Positions 52,402 through 62,120 of a DNA stretch of 64,000 bases are shown here, piece after piece. The notes under the pieces are model-generated. The model was not told where the DNA came from. It worked only from the letters and a program-made list of their open reading frames with translations, and did not search any database. Source of the DNA: Verrucomicrobiia bacterium (lineage in GTDB: Bacteria; Verrucomicrobiota; Verrucomicrobiia; Limisphaerales; JADLHS01); NCBI GenBank assembly GCA_011525685.1, contig WYBW01000009.1:16135-80134 (forward strand), in the 5' to 3' direction. A program made the translations under genes and the position numbers. How positions within the stretch are numbered: the stretch's first letter is position 1; every line of letters begins with the position of its first letter.

Positions 52402-53853
52402 ATGGGTCAGGACTTGAAAAAAGCAAATAGCCCGAAAACACCAGTGCGGTTGCGCCTGCGCCTCACGGCCGCGGCGGAAGCGCACGTTCGCGGCGGACAT
52501 CCCTGGGTGTTTGCCCAAAGTGTCCGCGAACAGAATCGCCACGGCAGCGCGGGCGAACTGGTGGTCATCTACGACCGGCAGGACAAGTTTCTGGCGGTTG
52601 GATTGTACGATCCGGATTCGCCGATTCGCGTGCGCGTGCTGCACACCGGCAAGCCGCAGACCATAGACGCGGCCTGGTGGGCGGCGCGATTGGACGCAGC
52701 GGGGCGACGGAGGGATGGGTTGTTTGATGAGCGCACGACGGGCTACCGGCTGATCAACGGCGAAAGCGATGGCTGGCCGGGGCTGGTGCTCGACCGTTAT
52801 GACACGACGCTGGTGATGAAGATTTACACGGCAGCGTGGTTGCCGAGATTGGAGGAGGTCACGGGTTTGATTCGGGACCGGTTGCGGCCGGAGCGAGTGG
52901 TTTTGCGCACGAGCAGGAATTTGCGGAGTGCGCTCGCATCGCCGGGTTCTCCCCCTCACCCCGGCCGCCCCCAGGAACCGACGGCGTGTAACGCCGACTT
53001 TCCAGTCGGCGGGGTCGCCGGTTGGATAACCGGCGTCACGCCCTTCTCCTGCGGTTCGGGGCTTCAAAGCGGGAGCTGTTGCTCGGGTCATGCTCTCCCC
53101 CACGAGGGAGAGGGAGAATCGCTGAGGACCGGTCCGCGGGTTGAGGACCTCGCGGATGGACCGCTATTGATTGGAGACCGGCTGGAAAACTGTCCTACAT
53201 TTCTCGAAAGCGGGTTGCGGTTCGAGGCGGATGTTCTGCGCGGGCAGAAGACGGGGTTCTTTCTGGATCAACGGGAGAACCGACAAATTGTCGAGACTTT
53301 CGCCAGAGGCCGCACCATGTTGAACGCGTTCAGCTTTTCGGGGGGGTTCTCGCTTTATGCGGCCCGAGGAGGGGCAAGAGCGGTCACGGATCTGGACATC
53401 AGTGCTCACGCGCTCGAAGCCGCGAAGCGCAACTTCAAACTTAATCACGGCGAGCCGGCGGTGGCGCGTTGCCGGCATGAGCCGATCCGGGCCGATGCCT
53501 TCGCGTGGCTCGCGGAGCACCCAAAGCGCAGGTTTGAGTTGATCGTGCTGGATCCGCCGTCGCTGGCGAAACGCGAGACGGAGCGGGCGGGAGCGATTCA
53601 CGGCTATGCGCGGCTGACGGAGCTTGGACTCAAGCATCTCCTGCCCGGCGGCATCCTGCTGGCGTGCTCCTGCTCAGCCCACGTGAGCGCGGAGGAATTC
53701 TTTGCCGCAGTCAGACAAACCGCCGCGAAGTCGGGCCACCGTTTCACGGAATTGCGGACGACGCGCCATGCGGCGGATCACCCGGCCACGTTCCAAGAGG
53801 CGGAGTATTTGAAGGCCATCTATCTCCGTCTCGACGCGCGGGTACGGCGTTGA
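52402..53853 (+). CDS. rlmI: RlmI-like 23S rRNA m5C methyltransferase with repeat insertion
   Basis: 483 residues; the family usual is about 390-400. N-terminal PUA domain ([27 protein letters not shown]), an EEHD-like middle, and a C-terminal SAM-methyltransferase domain ([41 protein letters not shown]; catalytic [24 protein letters not shown]). The pattern matches RlmI/PUA-type m5C methyltransferases. Between residues about 180 and 250 there is an in-frame insertion coded by palindromic repeats ([27 protein letters not shown]). It sits between RTSRNLRSA and the conserved [22 protein letters not shown]. Divergent from ndh with almost no spacing, and convergent with mlaD, with 3 bases between stops. 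Activity with the insertion is uncertain. Confidence 0.85.
   Translation: MGQDLKKANSPKTPVRLRLRLTAAAEAHVRGGHPWVFAQSVREQNRHGSAGELVVIYDRQDKFLAVGLYDPDSPIRVRVLHTGKPQTIDAAWWAARLDAAGRRRDGLFDERTTGYRLINGESDGWPGLVLDRYDTTLVMKIYTAAWLPRLEEVTGLIRDRLRPERVVLRTSRNLRSALASPGSPPHPGRPQEPTACNADFPVGGVAGWITGVTPFSCGSGLQSGSCCSGHALPHEGEGESLRTGPRVEDLADGPLLIGDRLENCPTFLESGLRFEADVLRGQKTGFFLDQRENRQIVETFARGRTMLNAFSFSGGFSLYAARGGARAVTDLDISAHALEAAKRNFKLNHGEPAVARCRHEPIRADAFAWLAEHPKRRFELIVLDPPSLAKRETERAGAIHGYARLTELGLKHLLPGGILLACSCSAHVSAEEFFAAVRQTAAKSGHRFTELRTTRHAADHPATFQEAEYLKAIYLRLDARVRR
52945..53158 (+). repeat. Composite palindromic insertion inside the RlmI-like gene
   Basis: Contains GCCGACTTTCCAGTCGGC and GCCGGTTGGATAACCGGC at 52988-53040, and a GCTCTCCCCCACGAGGGAG palindrome near 53093. 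About 210 bases (70 codons) keep the frame open. Homologues of this family lack such a segment at this point, by recalled family length. Confidence 0.75.
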
Positions 53854-53856
53854 GCT

Positions 53857-54840
53857 TCAGAACAAGCCGCTGGCAATGATGCCGATGACGCTGAGCGGGC
53901 CTTGATCTTCGAGGCTCTCGGTGGCCTTGTCCACCTTCTGCAAGGTCAGTTTGGCGTTCTTGTAGAATTCCTGGTCATTGATCAGCTTGCCCACCGTGCC
54001 CTGGCCGCTGTTCATCTTCTCCAGGATCTCCTTGAGATTCGTCATCGAGGCGGTGGCCTCGCGGTAGAGAGCCTCGTCCTTGACCATCAGGCCCAGCGAA
54101 CCCTGGCCGGCGTTGATGTCGGCAATCATCTTGCGCGCGTCCGTGAGGGCCAGTTTGATCTCCTGGCTGGTGTCTTCCATGGTGCTCTGAAGGTTGGTAA
54201 CGGTCGAGAGGGCCGAGGCGTAGAGCGTCTCGTCGAAAATCAGCTTGCCCACGGTGCCCTTGCCCTCGGCGATCTGGGTGGAGATGGACTTGAGGTTTGC
54301 AATGGATTCGGTGAGCGGTTCGCTGTTTTGTTTGAGCAAGTCGGTGAGCGGTCCGAGGAGGTTGTCAATCTTGTCGCCCGCGAAGCTCTTGGTGATGTTT
54401 TCAATGCCCGAAGCGACGTTGTCGAGCTTGGCCATGACGGCGTTGAGGTCGGGATGCTCGGCGGTGTTGATGATTTGATCGGTCATCAGGGCTTTTGCCT
54501 CCGGGGTACCGAAGTCCACGGCCACGAAATTCTGCCCCATCAAACCGGCCGACCGGATCGTGGCGGTGCTGTCGGTCCGCACGATGACATCGGGCCGGAG
54601 TTTCATGGTGACCCTGACCTTGTCGCCGGCGATCTGGATTTTCTCGACGCGGCCAATTTCCACGCCGCCCATCTTGACGCGGTCGCCGGGTTTGAGTTCC
54701 TGCACCGTGGTGAAGAGGGCGTGCAATTGGAGGCCGGGACGGAACTTGTCCAGTCCCCCAACGGTGGTAATGAGCAGGAACGCCGCGGTGGCGGCCAGCG
54801 CCACGAAGAGGCCAAGGCGGGTTTCGAGGGTGTTTTTCAT
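53857..54840 (-). CDS. mlaD: MlaD-family lipid-transport substrate-binding protein (MCE)
   Basis: 327 residues: one N-terminal helix (ETRLGLFVALAATAAFLLITTVGG), an MCE domain (LHALFTTVQELKPGDRVKMGGVEIGRVEKIQIAGDKVRVTMKL), then a long helical tail with repeating GQGTVGKLI units (three times). It binds lipids for the Mla ABC system at the inner membrane, facing the periplasm. The ATG overlaps the mlaF stop by 4 bases. It is convergent with the RlmI-like gene. Confidence 0.9.
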   Translation of the reverse strand: MKNTLETRLGLFVALAATAAFLLITTVGGLDKFRPGLQLHALFTTVQELKPGDRVKMGGVEIGRVEKIQIAGDKVRVTMKLRPDVIVRTDSTATIRSAGLMGQNFVAVDFGTPEAKALMTDQIINTAEHPDLNAVMAKLDNVASGIENITKSFAGDKIDNLLGPLTDLLKQNSEPLTESIANLKSISTQIAEGKGTVGKLIFDETLYASALSTVTNLQSTMEDTSQEIKLALTDARKMIADINAGQGSLGLMVKDEALYREATASMTNLKEILEKMNSGQGTVGKLINDQEFYKNAKLTLQKVDKATESLEDQGPLSVIGIIASGLF

Positions 54841-55607
54841 AAGCGAGTTTTGTGGTTGGGATTGAAGTCAGCAGTCAGAAATTTACGGATGATGGGTTCG
54901 GGCCGTTGTCTCACCTCGTCCGGGGTGCCGACGGCGAGGATGCGCCCGTCGTCAATGACGGCGATCCGGTCGGCCACGCCAAACGCGAGGTCGCGATCAT
55001 GCGAAACCACGAGCGACGTGACATGAATGCGTTCCTTGAGTTTCAGGATCTCCTCGCCGATGACGACGGCCGAGAGCGGGTCCAGTTCGCTGGTCGGTTC
55101 ATCGTACAGAATCAAGTGCGGTTCAATGACCAGGGCGCGGGCAATGGCGACGCGCTTCTTCATGCCGCCGGAGAGTTCATTGGGCATTTTGCGTTCGGTG
55201 CCCTTGAGGCCCACGACCTCGAGCTTCTCGGAAACGATCCGGGAGATCTCGGCCGGCGGTTTGAGCCGGTGTTCGCTGAGGTAAAGGCCCACGTTTTCCC
55301 CGACGGTCAGGGAATTCAGCAGGGCGCCGGATTGGAACACGAGCGCCATGCGGTAACGGGCCATGACCTCGGGAGCGTGAATGGGTTCACCACTGATCAG
55401 AATCTCGCCTTCATCGGGCCGTTCGAGACCGACGATGTGTTTGAGCAAAACACTCTTGCCGCTGCCGCTGGGGCCCATGATGACGAAGACCTCGCCGGGT
55501 TCGACTAGGAAGTCAATCCCTTTGAGCACTTCGTGGCGGCCAAAGCTCTTCCGCAGTCCACGCACTTCGACCGCGACGCCGCCTTGATGATTCGCACCGG
55601 CGCTCAT
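54837..55607 (-). CDS. mlaF: Mla-type ABC transporter ATP-binding protein
   Basis: 256 residues from the ATG at 55607. Walker A GPSGSGKSVLLKHIVG, signature ELSGGMKKRVAIARAL, Walker B LILYDEPTSELDP, H-loop VVSHDRDLAFG. It powers retrograde or anterograde glycerophospholipid transport with MlaE and MlaD. The start overlaps the mlaE stop by 4 bases. A longer upstream frame is antisense-like noise. Confidence 0.9.
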   Translation of the reverse strand: MSAGANHQGGVAVEVRGLRKSFGRHEVLKGIDFLVEPGEVFVIMGPSGSGKSVLLKHIVGLERPDEGEILISGEPIHAPEVMARYRMALVFQSGALLNSLTVGENVGLYLSEHRLKPPAEISRIVSEKLEVVGLKGTERKMPNELSGGMKKRVAIARALVIEPHLILYDEPTSELDPLSAVVIGEEILKLKERIHVTSLVVSHDRDLAFGVADRIAVIDDGRILAVGTPDEVRQRPEPIIRKFLTADFNPNHKTRL

Positions 55608-56350
55608 GAATTGAAGACCATCAGGACGTTGGTCAAAATGTAATCGAAGATGACGATCAGGACGATGGAGTTGACGACGGCCTTGGTGACGGACCGGCCG
55701 ATGCCGCGCGGTCCACCGATGGTCACCAGCCCTTGATGGCAGGAAACCACGCCGACGATCAAAGCGAAGCAAAAGGACTTGAAGACGCCATTGGCGACAT
55801 CATCCAGTTCCACCACCGAGCGGAGATTGGCAAAGAAGACGGCGATGGGGATGTAGATGCGTTCGTTGGCAAAGGACACCAGGGCGCCGCCCAACCAGCC
55901 CACCAGAATCGCGAACAGGACCAGCATGGGCAGGGCCAGGGCGATGGCCACCATCCGGGGCAGGACCAGGTAATGGATCGGATTGATGTTCATGGTGCGC
56001 AAGGCATCAATCTCCTGATAAACCTGCATGGAGCCGATTTCAGCGGTCATGGCGGAGCCGACGCGCCCGGCGATGAGGATGGCCATCATCACGGGCGCCA
56101 GTTCCTTGGCCATGGAAATACCCACCAACCCGCCTACGGTGCTGGCCAGGCCGCTCTCCACCAGCACGGGGCCGGTCTGGAGGGCGAGCACGCCACCGAT
56201 GAAGAATGACAGCACGCAAACCATGAGCAGGCTGGCGTTGCCAATCTCGAAGAACTGGTCGAAGACCTTTTGCCGCTGGCGCCACGTCAGGGGCAGGGCC
56301 AGCAAGGTGCGCCACGCGAGCAGCACCATTTCTCCGATGTTTTGAAACAT
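55604..56350 (-). CDS. mlaE: Mla-type ABC transporter permease
   Basis: 248 residues, five or six helices, with the MlaE pattern: FFIGGVLALQTGPVLVESGLASTVGGLVGISMAKELAPVMMAILIAGRVGSAMTAEIGSMQVYQEIDALRTMNINPIHYLVLPRMVA. First of the coupled mlaE-mlaF-mlaD set. MlaA, MlaB and MlaC genes are not present in the window; an unknown aromatic-repeat protein and an RND protein lie upstream. Confidence 0.9.
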   Translation of the reverse strand: MFQNIGEMVLLAWRTLLALPLTWRQRQKVFDQFFEIGNASLLMVCVLSFFIGGVLALQTGPVLVESGLASTVGGLVGISMAKELAPVMMAILIAGRVGSAMTAEIGSMQVYQEIDALRTMNINPIHYLVLPRMVAIALALPMLVLFAILVGWLGGALVSFANERIYIPIAVFFANLRSVVELDDVANGVFKSFCFALIVGVVSCHQGLVTIGGPRGIGRSVTKAVVNSIVLIVIFDYILTNVLMVFNS

Positions 56351-56439
56351 AACGCGTCTTCCGTCCGCCGCTTAAATCATCTGCGTCTCAACACCATCAT
56401 TCAGATTGCAATGATGAACGCCGGTCCGCGCCCGGCAAC

Positions 56440-57963
56440 CTAAAACGGCACCCACTCCGGTTCCGGTTCGGTTTGGACCCGGCTTCGGCTGAACGGAACG
56501 TAAAACAACCGCCACCGGTTCCGTTCCGGCCCGGATGAATACTGGAAAAGTCCGAAAAGGAGCGAGCACTTTTTGGTCGTGGCCGTGGTTTCGCGGCGAT
56601 AGAGATTCCACAGCAGGGATTGGCTGGCCGCGCCGTTGGTGGCGTTGTGCTCCGAACGCCACAGCGACCAGAGCGGCGACCAGTTGCGCTCGATGCTCTT
56701 GTTGGTGGGCAGGATCGGTTCGAGCAGGGCCAGGACCTGAAAGCGCGTGCTGCCATGCCAGTCGCGGCGATGCACGAACAAGGGCCACAGGTCGGTGCGT
56801 CCGCGCACCCGCCCGGTTTCGGTGTTCTTGTCGCTGACCTCGGAATAAACGAACCAGAGAATCCGCGTGCGCTCGCGATCCAGTGGAGCGCTTTGCACGC
56901 GATTGTATTTGTAGAGCGGCCAAAGGTAGATGGTGCTGGTCAGATTGGTGTTGCTTCCTTGACTGAAGATTGGCCACACCCGGCTGATGGTCTTGCCCTC
57001 GCCACGGGCGAAGACGATAAAAGGCCAGGGAGCACCCACTTCCTTGTATTGTCGGTCCCGGTCGTCGGTGACGGTCAGGCCCAACGGCCAAAGATAAGAC
57101 GTGGAATCACGGCCGGGTGAGCGGAAGTAACTGTAGAAAGGTAGAAGGAATTGCTGTCGTAGTTCGTTGGTGGTACCCATTTCCCGCTTCTGGTCCGCGA
57201 AAAACGGCCAGAGCACGAAGACTTTGTCGTGGCCGGGCGTGGATTCCAGGTCTCCCCAGACATTCGTGCTGGTGGTCACTTCCTTGCGTTCGCGACCATA
57301 CAACGGCCAGAACTGCCATCCCCTCAGCCCGTCCCCGTAGCGCAGGTGGAAAAAGGGGAAAACATAGTTGTAGGTGGTGATGTCACCGCGCATCGCTTGG
57401 AGATACCGATAGGGGACCGCCAGAAATGGATCATTGGGCAGCGCACTGGCCGACTTTCGCCGGACGGTTTTCACATAGATCGGCCAGGCAACGAAATCAA
57501 TCTCACTGCGAAAGACGCGTTGCTTCAAATGACCATAAAAGGGAAACAGCGCCGTGTAGTTCAGGTTGGTGTCGGGTGAACGTTGCTGGAAGTAAATGGG
57601 GAAAATCGTGAAGCGCTTTCGCGGGACTTCTTCCTGACTCTCACCGCCCGCGAAACTCAACAATTGCATCAACTGCCAGCGATATTCGCCACCGAAGCGG
57701 TCGTACGTCAGCAGCGGATACAAGAAGTCGAACTCCTCGCCACCCGTTTGGTGTTCGGTATGCGAAAAAACGGGCGGCACTGCCACCGTCCGGTCAGCCT
57801 CCCGCTGCTGCGAGTAATAGAAAGGTCCCATTGCCTCGGTTCGCTGACCCTGTTCCAACGTGAGATGAAATTGATCGAACCAGAAACCAACATTCAACGG
57901 CTCGATTGCCGACACGTTCAACCCCGTCACGCAAAGGAGAGAAGCAAGACTGAGTCGCCGCAT
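56440..57963 (-). CDS. Secreted aromatic-proline repeat protein, unknown family
   Basis: 507 residues from the ATG at 57963 (RRLSLASLLCVTGLNVSA signal peptide). The mature protein is a chain of roughly ten to twelve units of 30-50 residues, each containing a W/F-P-L/F/I-F/Y motif (LFPFYGH, FVAWPIYV, VFPFFHL, FWPLYGR, LWPFFAD, LLPFYSY, LWPLGL, WPFIVF, VWPIFSQ, LWPLYKY, LWPLFVH). The pattern suggests a repeated beta-hairpin structure such as a barrel or propeller. No family was recognised. It lies between the RND protein and mlaE, with 89 bases to mlaE, so a role in outer-membrane lipid handling is inferred from position only. Confidence 0.6.
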   Translation of the reverse strand: MRRLSLASLLCVTGLNVSAIEPLNVGFWFDQFHLTLEQGQRTEAMGPFYYSQQREADRTVAVPPVFSHTEHQTGGEEFDFLYPLLTYDRFGGEYRWQLMQLLSFAGGESQEEVPRKRFTIFPIYFQQRSPDTNLNYTALFPFYGHLKQRVFRSEIDFVAWPIYVKTVRRKSASALPNDPFLAVPYRYLQAMRGDITTYNYVFPFFHLRYGDGLRGWQFWPLYGRERKEVTTSTNVWGDLESTPGHDKVFVLWPFFADQKREMGTTNELRQQFLLPFYSYFRSPGRDSTSYLWPLGLTVTDDRDRQYKEVGAPWPFIVFARGEGKTISRVWPIFSQGSNTNLTSTIYLWPLYKYNRVQSAPLDRERTRILWFVYSEVSDKNTETGRVRGRTDLWPLFVHRRDWHGSTRFQVLALLEPILPTNKSIERNWSPLWSLWRSEHNATNGAASQSLLWNLYRRETTATTKKCSLLFGLFQYSSGPERNRWRLFYVPFSRSRVQTEPEPEWVPF

Positions 57964-58175
57964 GATGACGCCCACTGGTGGTTTGTTCAGCATGATTCGC
58001 AATGGGCTGGTCCAGAATTCGTAATCAAATCTTTCGATTCGGGCACAAGGTCCGCGTTACCGTTAACGAAGCGAGAAAGCCCCTTCTGTTCCGGCTTTGA
58101 ACATAGAGATTGACTTCGATAATGGTTCATCTATCTTTTCGTTGCACTTGAGGTTCTGCCTCGGTTTAGAGGTTT

Positions 58176-60962
58176 TTACCTCGGTTCCTCCCGACCCAGT
58201 GTCGATCGTGCATTGTCGGCACTGGGTTGTTTCATAAGCACCCCTCGCCGCATCAGCAGATTCAACAATGCCGGCAGGGTGGTCAGTCCCGCAATCATGC
58301 AGGTCGCGACCCCGGTCGCCATCACGTAACCCAGGCTTTGAATACCCTGGTGTTTCGCCACCACCAGACTCCCAAATCCCGCGATGGTAGTCAGGCCGGA
58401 AACCAGCACCGCCTTGCCGGTGCTCTTGGCAAGGATCGCGGGCTGCCGTTCCTCCGCGAAGCGGTTGAGGATGTGCAGTCCGTTGGTCACACCAATCCCA
58501 ATCACCAAAGGCAATGTCATGATGTTCGCGGGGTTCAATGGAATCTGGTTGAAGCCCATCAAGCCGCCCAGCCAGAACGAGCCCACCCCGACCGGGATCA
58601 ACGCGAGAATCACCGAGGTCAGACTGCGAAAGTGCAGGAAGATCAGCAACGCCACAGTGATCAGGGCGTAGCGGGCCGCCTCCTCGTAGCTGCGCTTGAG
58701 CAACGTGGTGTACTCAAAGAGCTGGACCGGCGTGCCGGTGATGACGGGATGATTGGTGTCCTCCGGATCCAGCGCGGCGCGCAACTGCCCGATAAACTCC
58801 TTCTGGTTCTGCCGCTGCCAGGCGTCGTTCTTGGGATAAACCTGAAGCGCGTACTTGCCGGTGGCACCGACGAACCGGTTGCGCAGCGCGCCGGGAAGGT
58901 CCTCGACGCGCAGCCGTTCACGATTGTCCTGATTGCGCAGCGCCTCGAAGGTTTCGCGCACGTCCTCGAACAGCGCGCGTTGGAAGGCCGCCAGTTTCTC
59001 TGCACTATTCGGAAGCCGCAGCATGTCTTTGCGGCAACTCTCAATGGTTTGCCTGAGAGAAACGAACTGGTCGGCCAGCGCCGGGTCCTCGTTCTGGACT
59101 TTCTCGAGCGCGCCGCCCAGATAACCGTAGAGCGAGTACAATGAACGACTGAACTCCGGCACGTTCACCGGCCTGGTGTCCGCCTCGGGAAATCGCAGGT
59201 GAGCCAGTTGGGCTTTGATCTCACCGATTAGCGCCAGCTTGCCGGTCTGGTCCTCGAGCAAATAGCGGCTCACCGAATCCACGCCGGCGACGAGGTCCAG
59301 GGTGTGGATTCGCTCCTCCAGGGCCACGGCCTCCTCCAGTGAATCGGCGACCACGGCGCAGAACAACACCGAGCGTTGCGTGCTGTTGGTGGAGCGCGAG
59401 GCATGAATCAGCTTCTTCTCGAATTCCACCGCCGGCAGCCGGGCGCTCTGCATGTTCAGCAGGTTGTAATCGAAATACACTTTGGGAAACTGGGAGGCCG
59501 CCAGGGCACAAAAGGCGATGCTCATCACCACCACAAACACCGGCCGCTGCAACCACAGCCGCTCAATCCGGGCGCGCGTGTCCGGTTGATCGCCCAACGC
59601 ATGATCCATGACGTTTTGCCGCCCTCGCAGCAGGAGCACCGGCAGCAACGTCATCATCGGGATGAGACAAATCACCAGACCGCCGCCGCAAATGATGCCC
59701 ATTTCCTGGATGCCGCGAAAATTGGTAAGCGTCATCGCCAGAAACGCCCCGGCCGTGGTGAAGGCCCCGGTGAAGATGCCCTGCCCGGTGAACACCATGG
59801 CCGTGATCAACGCCTGTTCCTCGGACTTGCCGTGGCGCAGCTCCTCCTCGTACCGCGTCACCAGATGCACGCCGAAATCTATCGCCAGACCAATCAGCAT
59901 CGGCACGAACGTAATGGTCAGGATGTTCAGATGGCCAACCGCGGCAGTGGCGAAGGCCAGCGTATAAGCCAGCCCCACGACGAGGCAGATCGTGGCCTTC
60001 ACCGGCCGGCCGGTCTCCTGATAACCGTAAATGAACACCACCGCGCACAACACCAGCGCAAGCACGCTGGCCAGCAGGGTGTCCTTTTTCGACTGCAACA
60101 TCTCGTCGTATTCCAGAACGGGCTCGCCGGTGATCCCGACGTTCAACCCCGTCACCTCCGCCTTCGTTTCCTCCACCAAGACGCGCAAGCGCTCCACCGC
60201 CTTGCTGTTCAGGGCCTCACTCGGAGCATGCGCCGTCACCAGGTACATGCTGCCTTCGTCGAAGGTGATGTACTCGGCCTGGTCAGCCTCCTGCCCGGGA
60301 TTGAACAATGCCGTCACGCCCGGGGACGGCGGAAGCCCCGGCCGGTTCAAGCCCGCGGTGGCCTGCTGAAGTATCCGCTCCAACGCGGGCAGCGCCTTGA
60401 CCAGCGACTGCCCCTCGCCCTCCCGGGCCCGCCGTGCGGTGCGGAACTGCGTGTTGACCAAATCGAACAGCGACACGAGATTCGTCGTCCGCGTGAACTG
60501 CTCGATGAATGGCCGGTAGTCATGCAGGCGGTCTCGCAACTTGCCCAGGTCCTCCTCCGGCACAAACAACAGCGCCTTGGCCCCCATCATCTTCAGGTCG
60601 CCCTTGAAGATCACGTCCCGGAACAGTTCCGGCTCGGCTTCCATCTTCGCGCCCAACCGTTCCACAAACTGCCGGTTCTTCTCGGCGTCCTCGCTCTCCA
60701 CCACCACCACCAAATCATCTTGCGCCGGGAACTCCTTTTTGAACGCCAGGAAATTTTCATGGTAGCGCTTGTTTGGACCAACAAGACTCTTACGGCTCGT
60801 GTCGAACTCCAGCCAGCCGTAAGGCTTCGGCAGGGCGTAGAACACGCAGGCGACGAACAGCAGCACCTGCGGATAAAAGAACAACCGCGGATACCGGTAG
60901 ATGCTCCGGGCAAGCCGGGTCAGCACGCGCGCCGCCAGAGAATCAGCGCTGGGCGTTTTCAT
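58176..60962 (-). CDS. RND/MMPL-type lipid exporter, HpnN-like
   Basis: 928 residues with 12 expected helices in two halves: helix 1 at about 27-45, then a large loop of about 240 residues, then helix groups, then the second half after LWLQRPVFVVVMSIAFCALAASQF. Motifs GLAIDFGVHLVTRYEEELRHGKSEEQALITAM and PLVIGIGVTNGLHILNRFAEERQ are those of the MMPL/HpnN class, which moves hopanoids or other lipids. It fits an envelope-lipid group with the Mla genes downstream. The 173-base gap to the repeat protein holds no gene. Confidence 0.85.
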   Translation of the reverse strand: MKTPSADSLAARVLTRLARSIYRYPRLFFYPQVLLFVACVFYALPKPYGWLEFDTSRKSLVGPNKRYHENFLAFKKEFPAQDDLVVVVESEDAEKNRQFVERLGAKMEAEPELFRDVIFKGDLKMMGAKALLFVPEEDLGKLRDRLHDYRPFIEQFTRTTNLVSLFDLVNTQFRTARRAREGEGQSLVKALPALERILQQATAGLNRPGLPPSPGVTALFNPGQEADQAEYITFDEGSMYLVTAHAPSEALNSKAVERLRVLVEETKAEVTGLNVGITGEPVLEYDEMLQSKKDTLLASVLALVLCAVVFIYGYQETGRPVKATICLVVGLAYTLAFATAAVGHLNILTITFVPMLIGLAIDFGVHLVTRYEEELRHGKSEEQALITAMVFTGQGIFTGAFTTAGAFLAMTLTNFRGIQEMGIICGGGLVICLIPMMTLLPVLLLRGRQNVMDHALGDQPDTRARIERLWLQRPVFVVVMSIAFCALAASQFPKVYFDYNLLNMQSARLPAVEFEKKLIHASRSTNSTQRSVLFCAVVADSLEEAVALEERIHTLDLVAGVDSVSRYLLEDQTGKLALIGEIKAQLAHLRFPEADTRPVNVPEFSRSLYSLYGYLGGALEKVQNEDPALADQFVSLRQTIESCRKDMLRLPNSAEKLAAFQRALFEDVRETFEALRNQDNRERLRVEDLPGALRNRFVGATGKYALQVYPKNDAWQRQNQKEFIGQLRAALDPEDTNHPVITGTPVQLFEYTTLLKRSYEEAARYALITVALLIFLHFRSLTSVILALIPVGVGSFWLGGLMGFNQIPLNPANIMTLPLVIGIGVTNGLHILNRFAEERQPAILAKSTGKAVLVSGLTTIAGFGSLVVAKHQGIQSLGYVMATGVATCMIAGLTTLPALLNLLMRRGVLMKQPSADNARSTLGREEPR

Positions 60963-61020
60963 GGCGAGGGCCGACCTCCAACGTTACACTCCCAACGGAA
61001 CGATGCGCCGATGGCCGCCT

Positions 61021-61110
61021 GTAACCCCGGTTTTCCAAACGACGATTCCCGGCCTGTAACGCCGGTTTTCCAACCGGCATTTGCCAGGCCGACTGGAAAG
61101 TCGGCGCTAC
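61021..61110 (+). repeat. Palindromic element
   Basis: GTAACGCCGGTTTTCCAACCGGC and, after a short spacer, GCCGACTGGAAAGTCGGCGCTAC, the full form of the family with both hairpin units and inverted outer ends. A decayed half copy (GTAACCCCGGTTTTCC) precedes it at 61021. Confidence 0.85.
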
Positions 61111-61204
61111 AGGATTGTCGGTCCACCGGGAAGGCGAGCATCCTGCCAGAAACGGGCCAGGCCGCGCGCAATAGCTCGGCGCCACGGCGGCGGCGCTCCC
61201 AAGG

Positions 61205-61260
61205 TGTAACGCCGGTTTTCCAACCGGCGACTGCCAGGCCGACTAGGAAATCGGCGTTAC
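61205..61260 (+). repeat. Palindromic element
   Basis: GTAACGCCGGTTTTCCAACCGGC joined by CGACTGCCAGGCC to CGACTAGGAAATCGGCGTTAC. Full-length copy with outer ends in inverted orientation. Confidence 0.85.
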
Positions 61261-61368
61261 GGGATTGCGGGTCTTGAAAAGCCGGCGCTATGGGATCGGG
61301 GTTCATGGCGAGCGCGTCATTCGGGCGGAGGGAAAAGGCAGGGATTTACTTCACGCGCGCGGCTCGAT

Positions 61369-62112
61369 TCAAGCCGCCAGCGCCGGATCGGGATACTCCG
61401 CGTTGGAATAAACCTCCTTCACGTCGTCGTGCTCCTCCAGCGCCTCGATCAGTTTGTTCACCGCGGCCACACTTTGCTCGCCGCTCAACGGCACCGTCAC
61501 CGACGGCAGCGACGTCACCTCGGCGGCGGCGCACTTGATGCCCCGGGCTTCCAGGGCCTTGTGGACCGCTTCAAACTTCGCCGGCTCGGTCAGAATCTCG
61601 TAGCCTTGAGCCTCCGCCTTGAAATCCTCCGCGCCCGCTTCCAACGCCGCCTCCATCGCCTGATCCTCGGTGGCGGCCTCGCGCGCGATGATGATCTGTC
61701 CTTTGCGCTGGAACAACCGGCTCACCGAACCGGGCGTGGCAATCGAACCGCCGCTCTTGGTCACAATGCTGCGGATTTCCGCCGCGGTCCGATTGCGATT
61801 GTCCGTGCTGATCTCGACGAGCAACGCGACCCCGTTCGGCCCGTAAATCTCATAGGTCAACTCCTCGAAACTGGCCCCCTCGCCGCCGCCCAGCCCCTTC
61901 TTGATTGCGCGCTCGATGTTGTCGTTGGGCATGTTGGCCGCGCGGCATTTGAGCAGCACCATGCGCAACCGCGGATTCATGGCCGGATCGCCCCCGGCCA
62001 GTTTGGCGGCAATCGTGATCTCGCGGCTCAACTTGGAAAAAATCTTCCCGCGCTTCGCGTCAATCGCGCCCTTGAAGTGTTTGACCTTCGCCCATTTGCT
62101 GTGACCGGCCAT
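61369..62112 (-). CDS. yebC: YebC/PmpR-family regulator
   Basis: 247 residues: MAGHSKWAKVKHFKGAIDAKRGKIFSKLSREITIAAKLAGGDPAMNPRLRMVLLKCRAANMPNDNIERAIKKGLGG is the invariant YebC start, followed by the usual YEIYGPNGVALLVEISTDNRNRTAAEIRS and the C-terminal acidic domain. Members are described as transcription regulators and, more recently, as translation factors that relieve ribosome stalling. It begins 8 bases after the preceding gene's stop, so it is probably cotranscribed. Confidence 0.95.
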   Translation of the reverse strand: MAGHSKWAKVKHFKGAIDAKRGKIFSKLSREITIAAKLAGGDPAMNPRLRMVLLKCRAANMPNDNIERAIKKGLGGGEGASFEELTYEIYGPNGVALLVEISTDNRNRTAAEIRSIVTKSGGSIATPGSVSRLFQRKGQIIIAREAATEDQAMEAALEAGAEDFKAEAQGYEILTEPAKFEAVHKALEARGIKCAAAEVTSLPSVTVPLSGEQSVAAVNKLIEALEEHDDVKEVYSNAEYPDPALAA

Positions 62113-62120
62113 GATTCAAT

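Larger units (their letters stand above)
60963..61368. other. Intergenic region with palindromic elements
   Basis: About 400 bases between yebC and the RND gene, largely filled by two palindromic elements (61021-61110 and 61205-61260) and a weaker third near 61270-61292. No gene was recognised. Confidence 0.6.
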
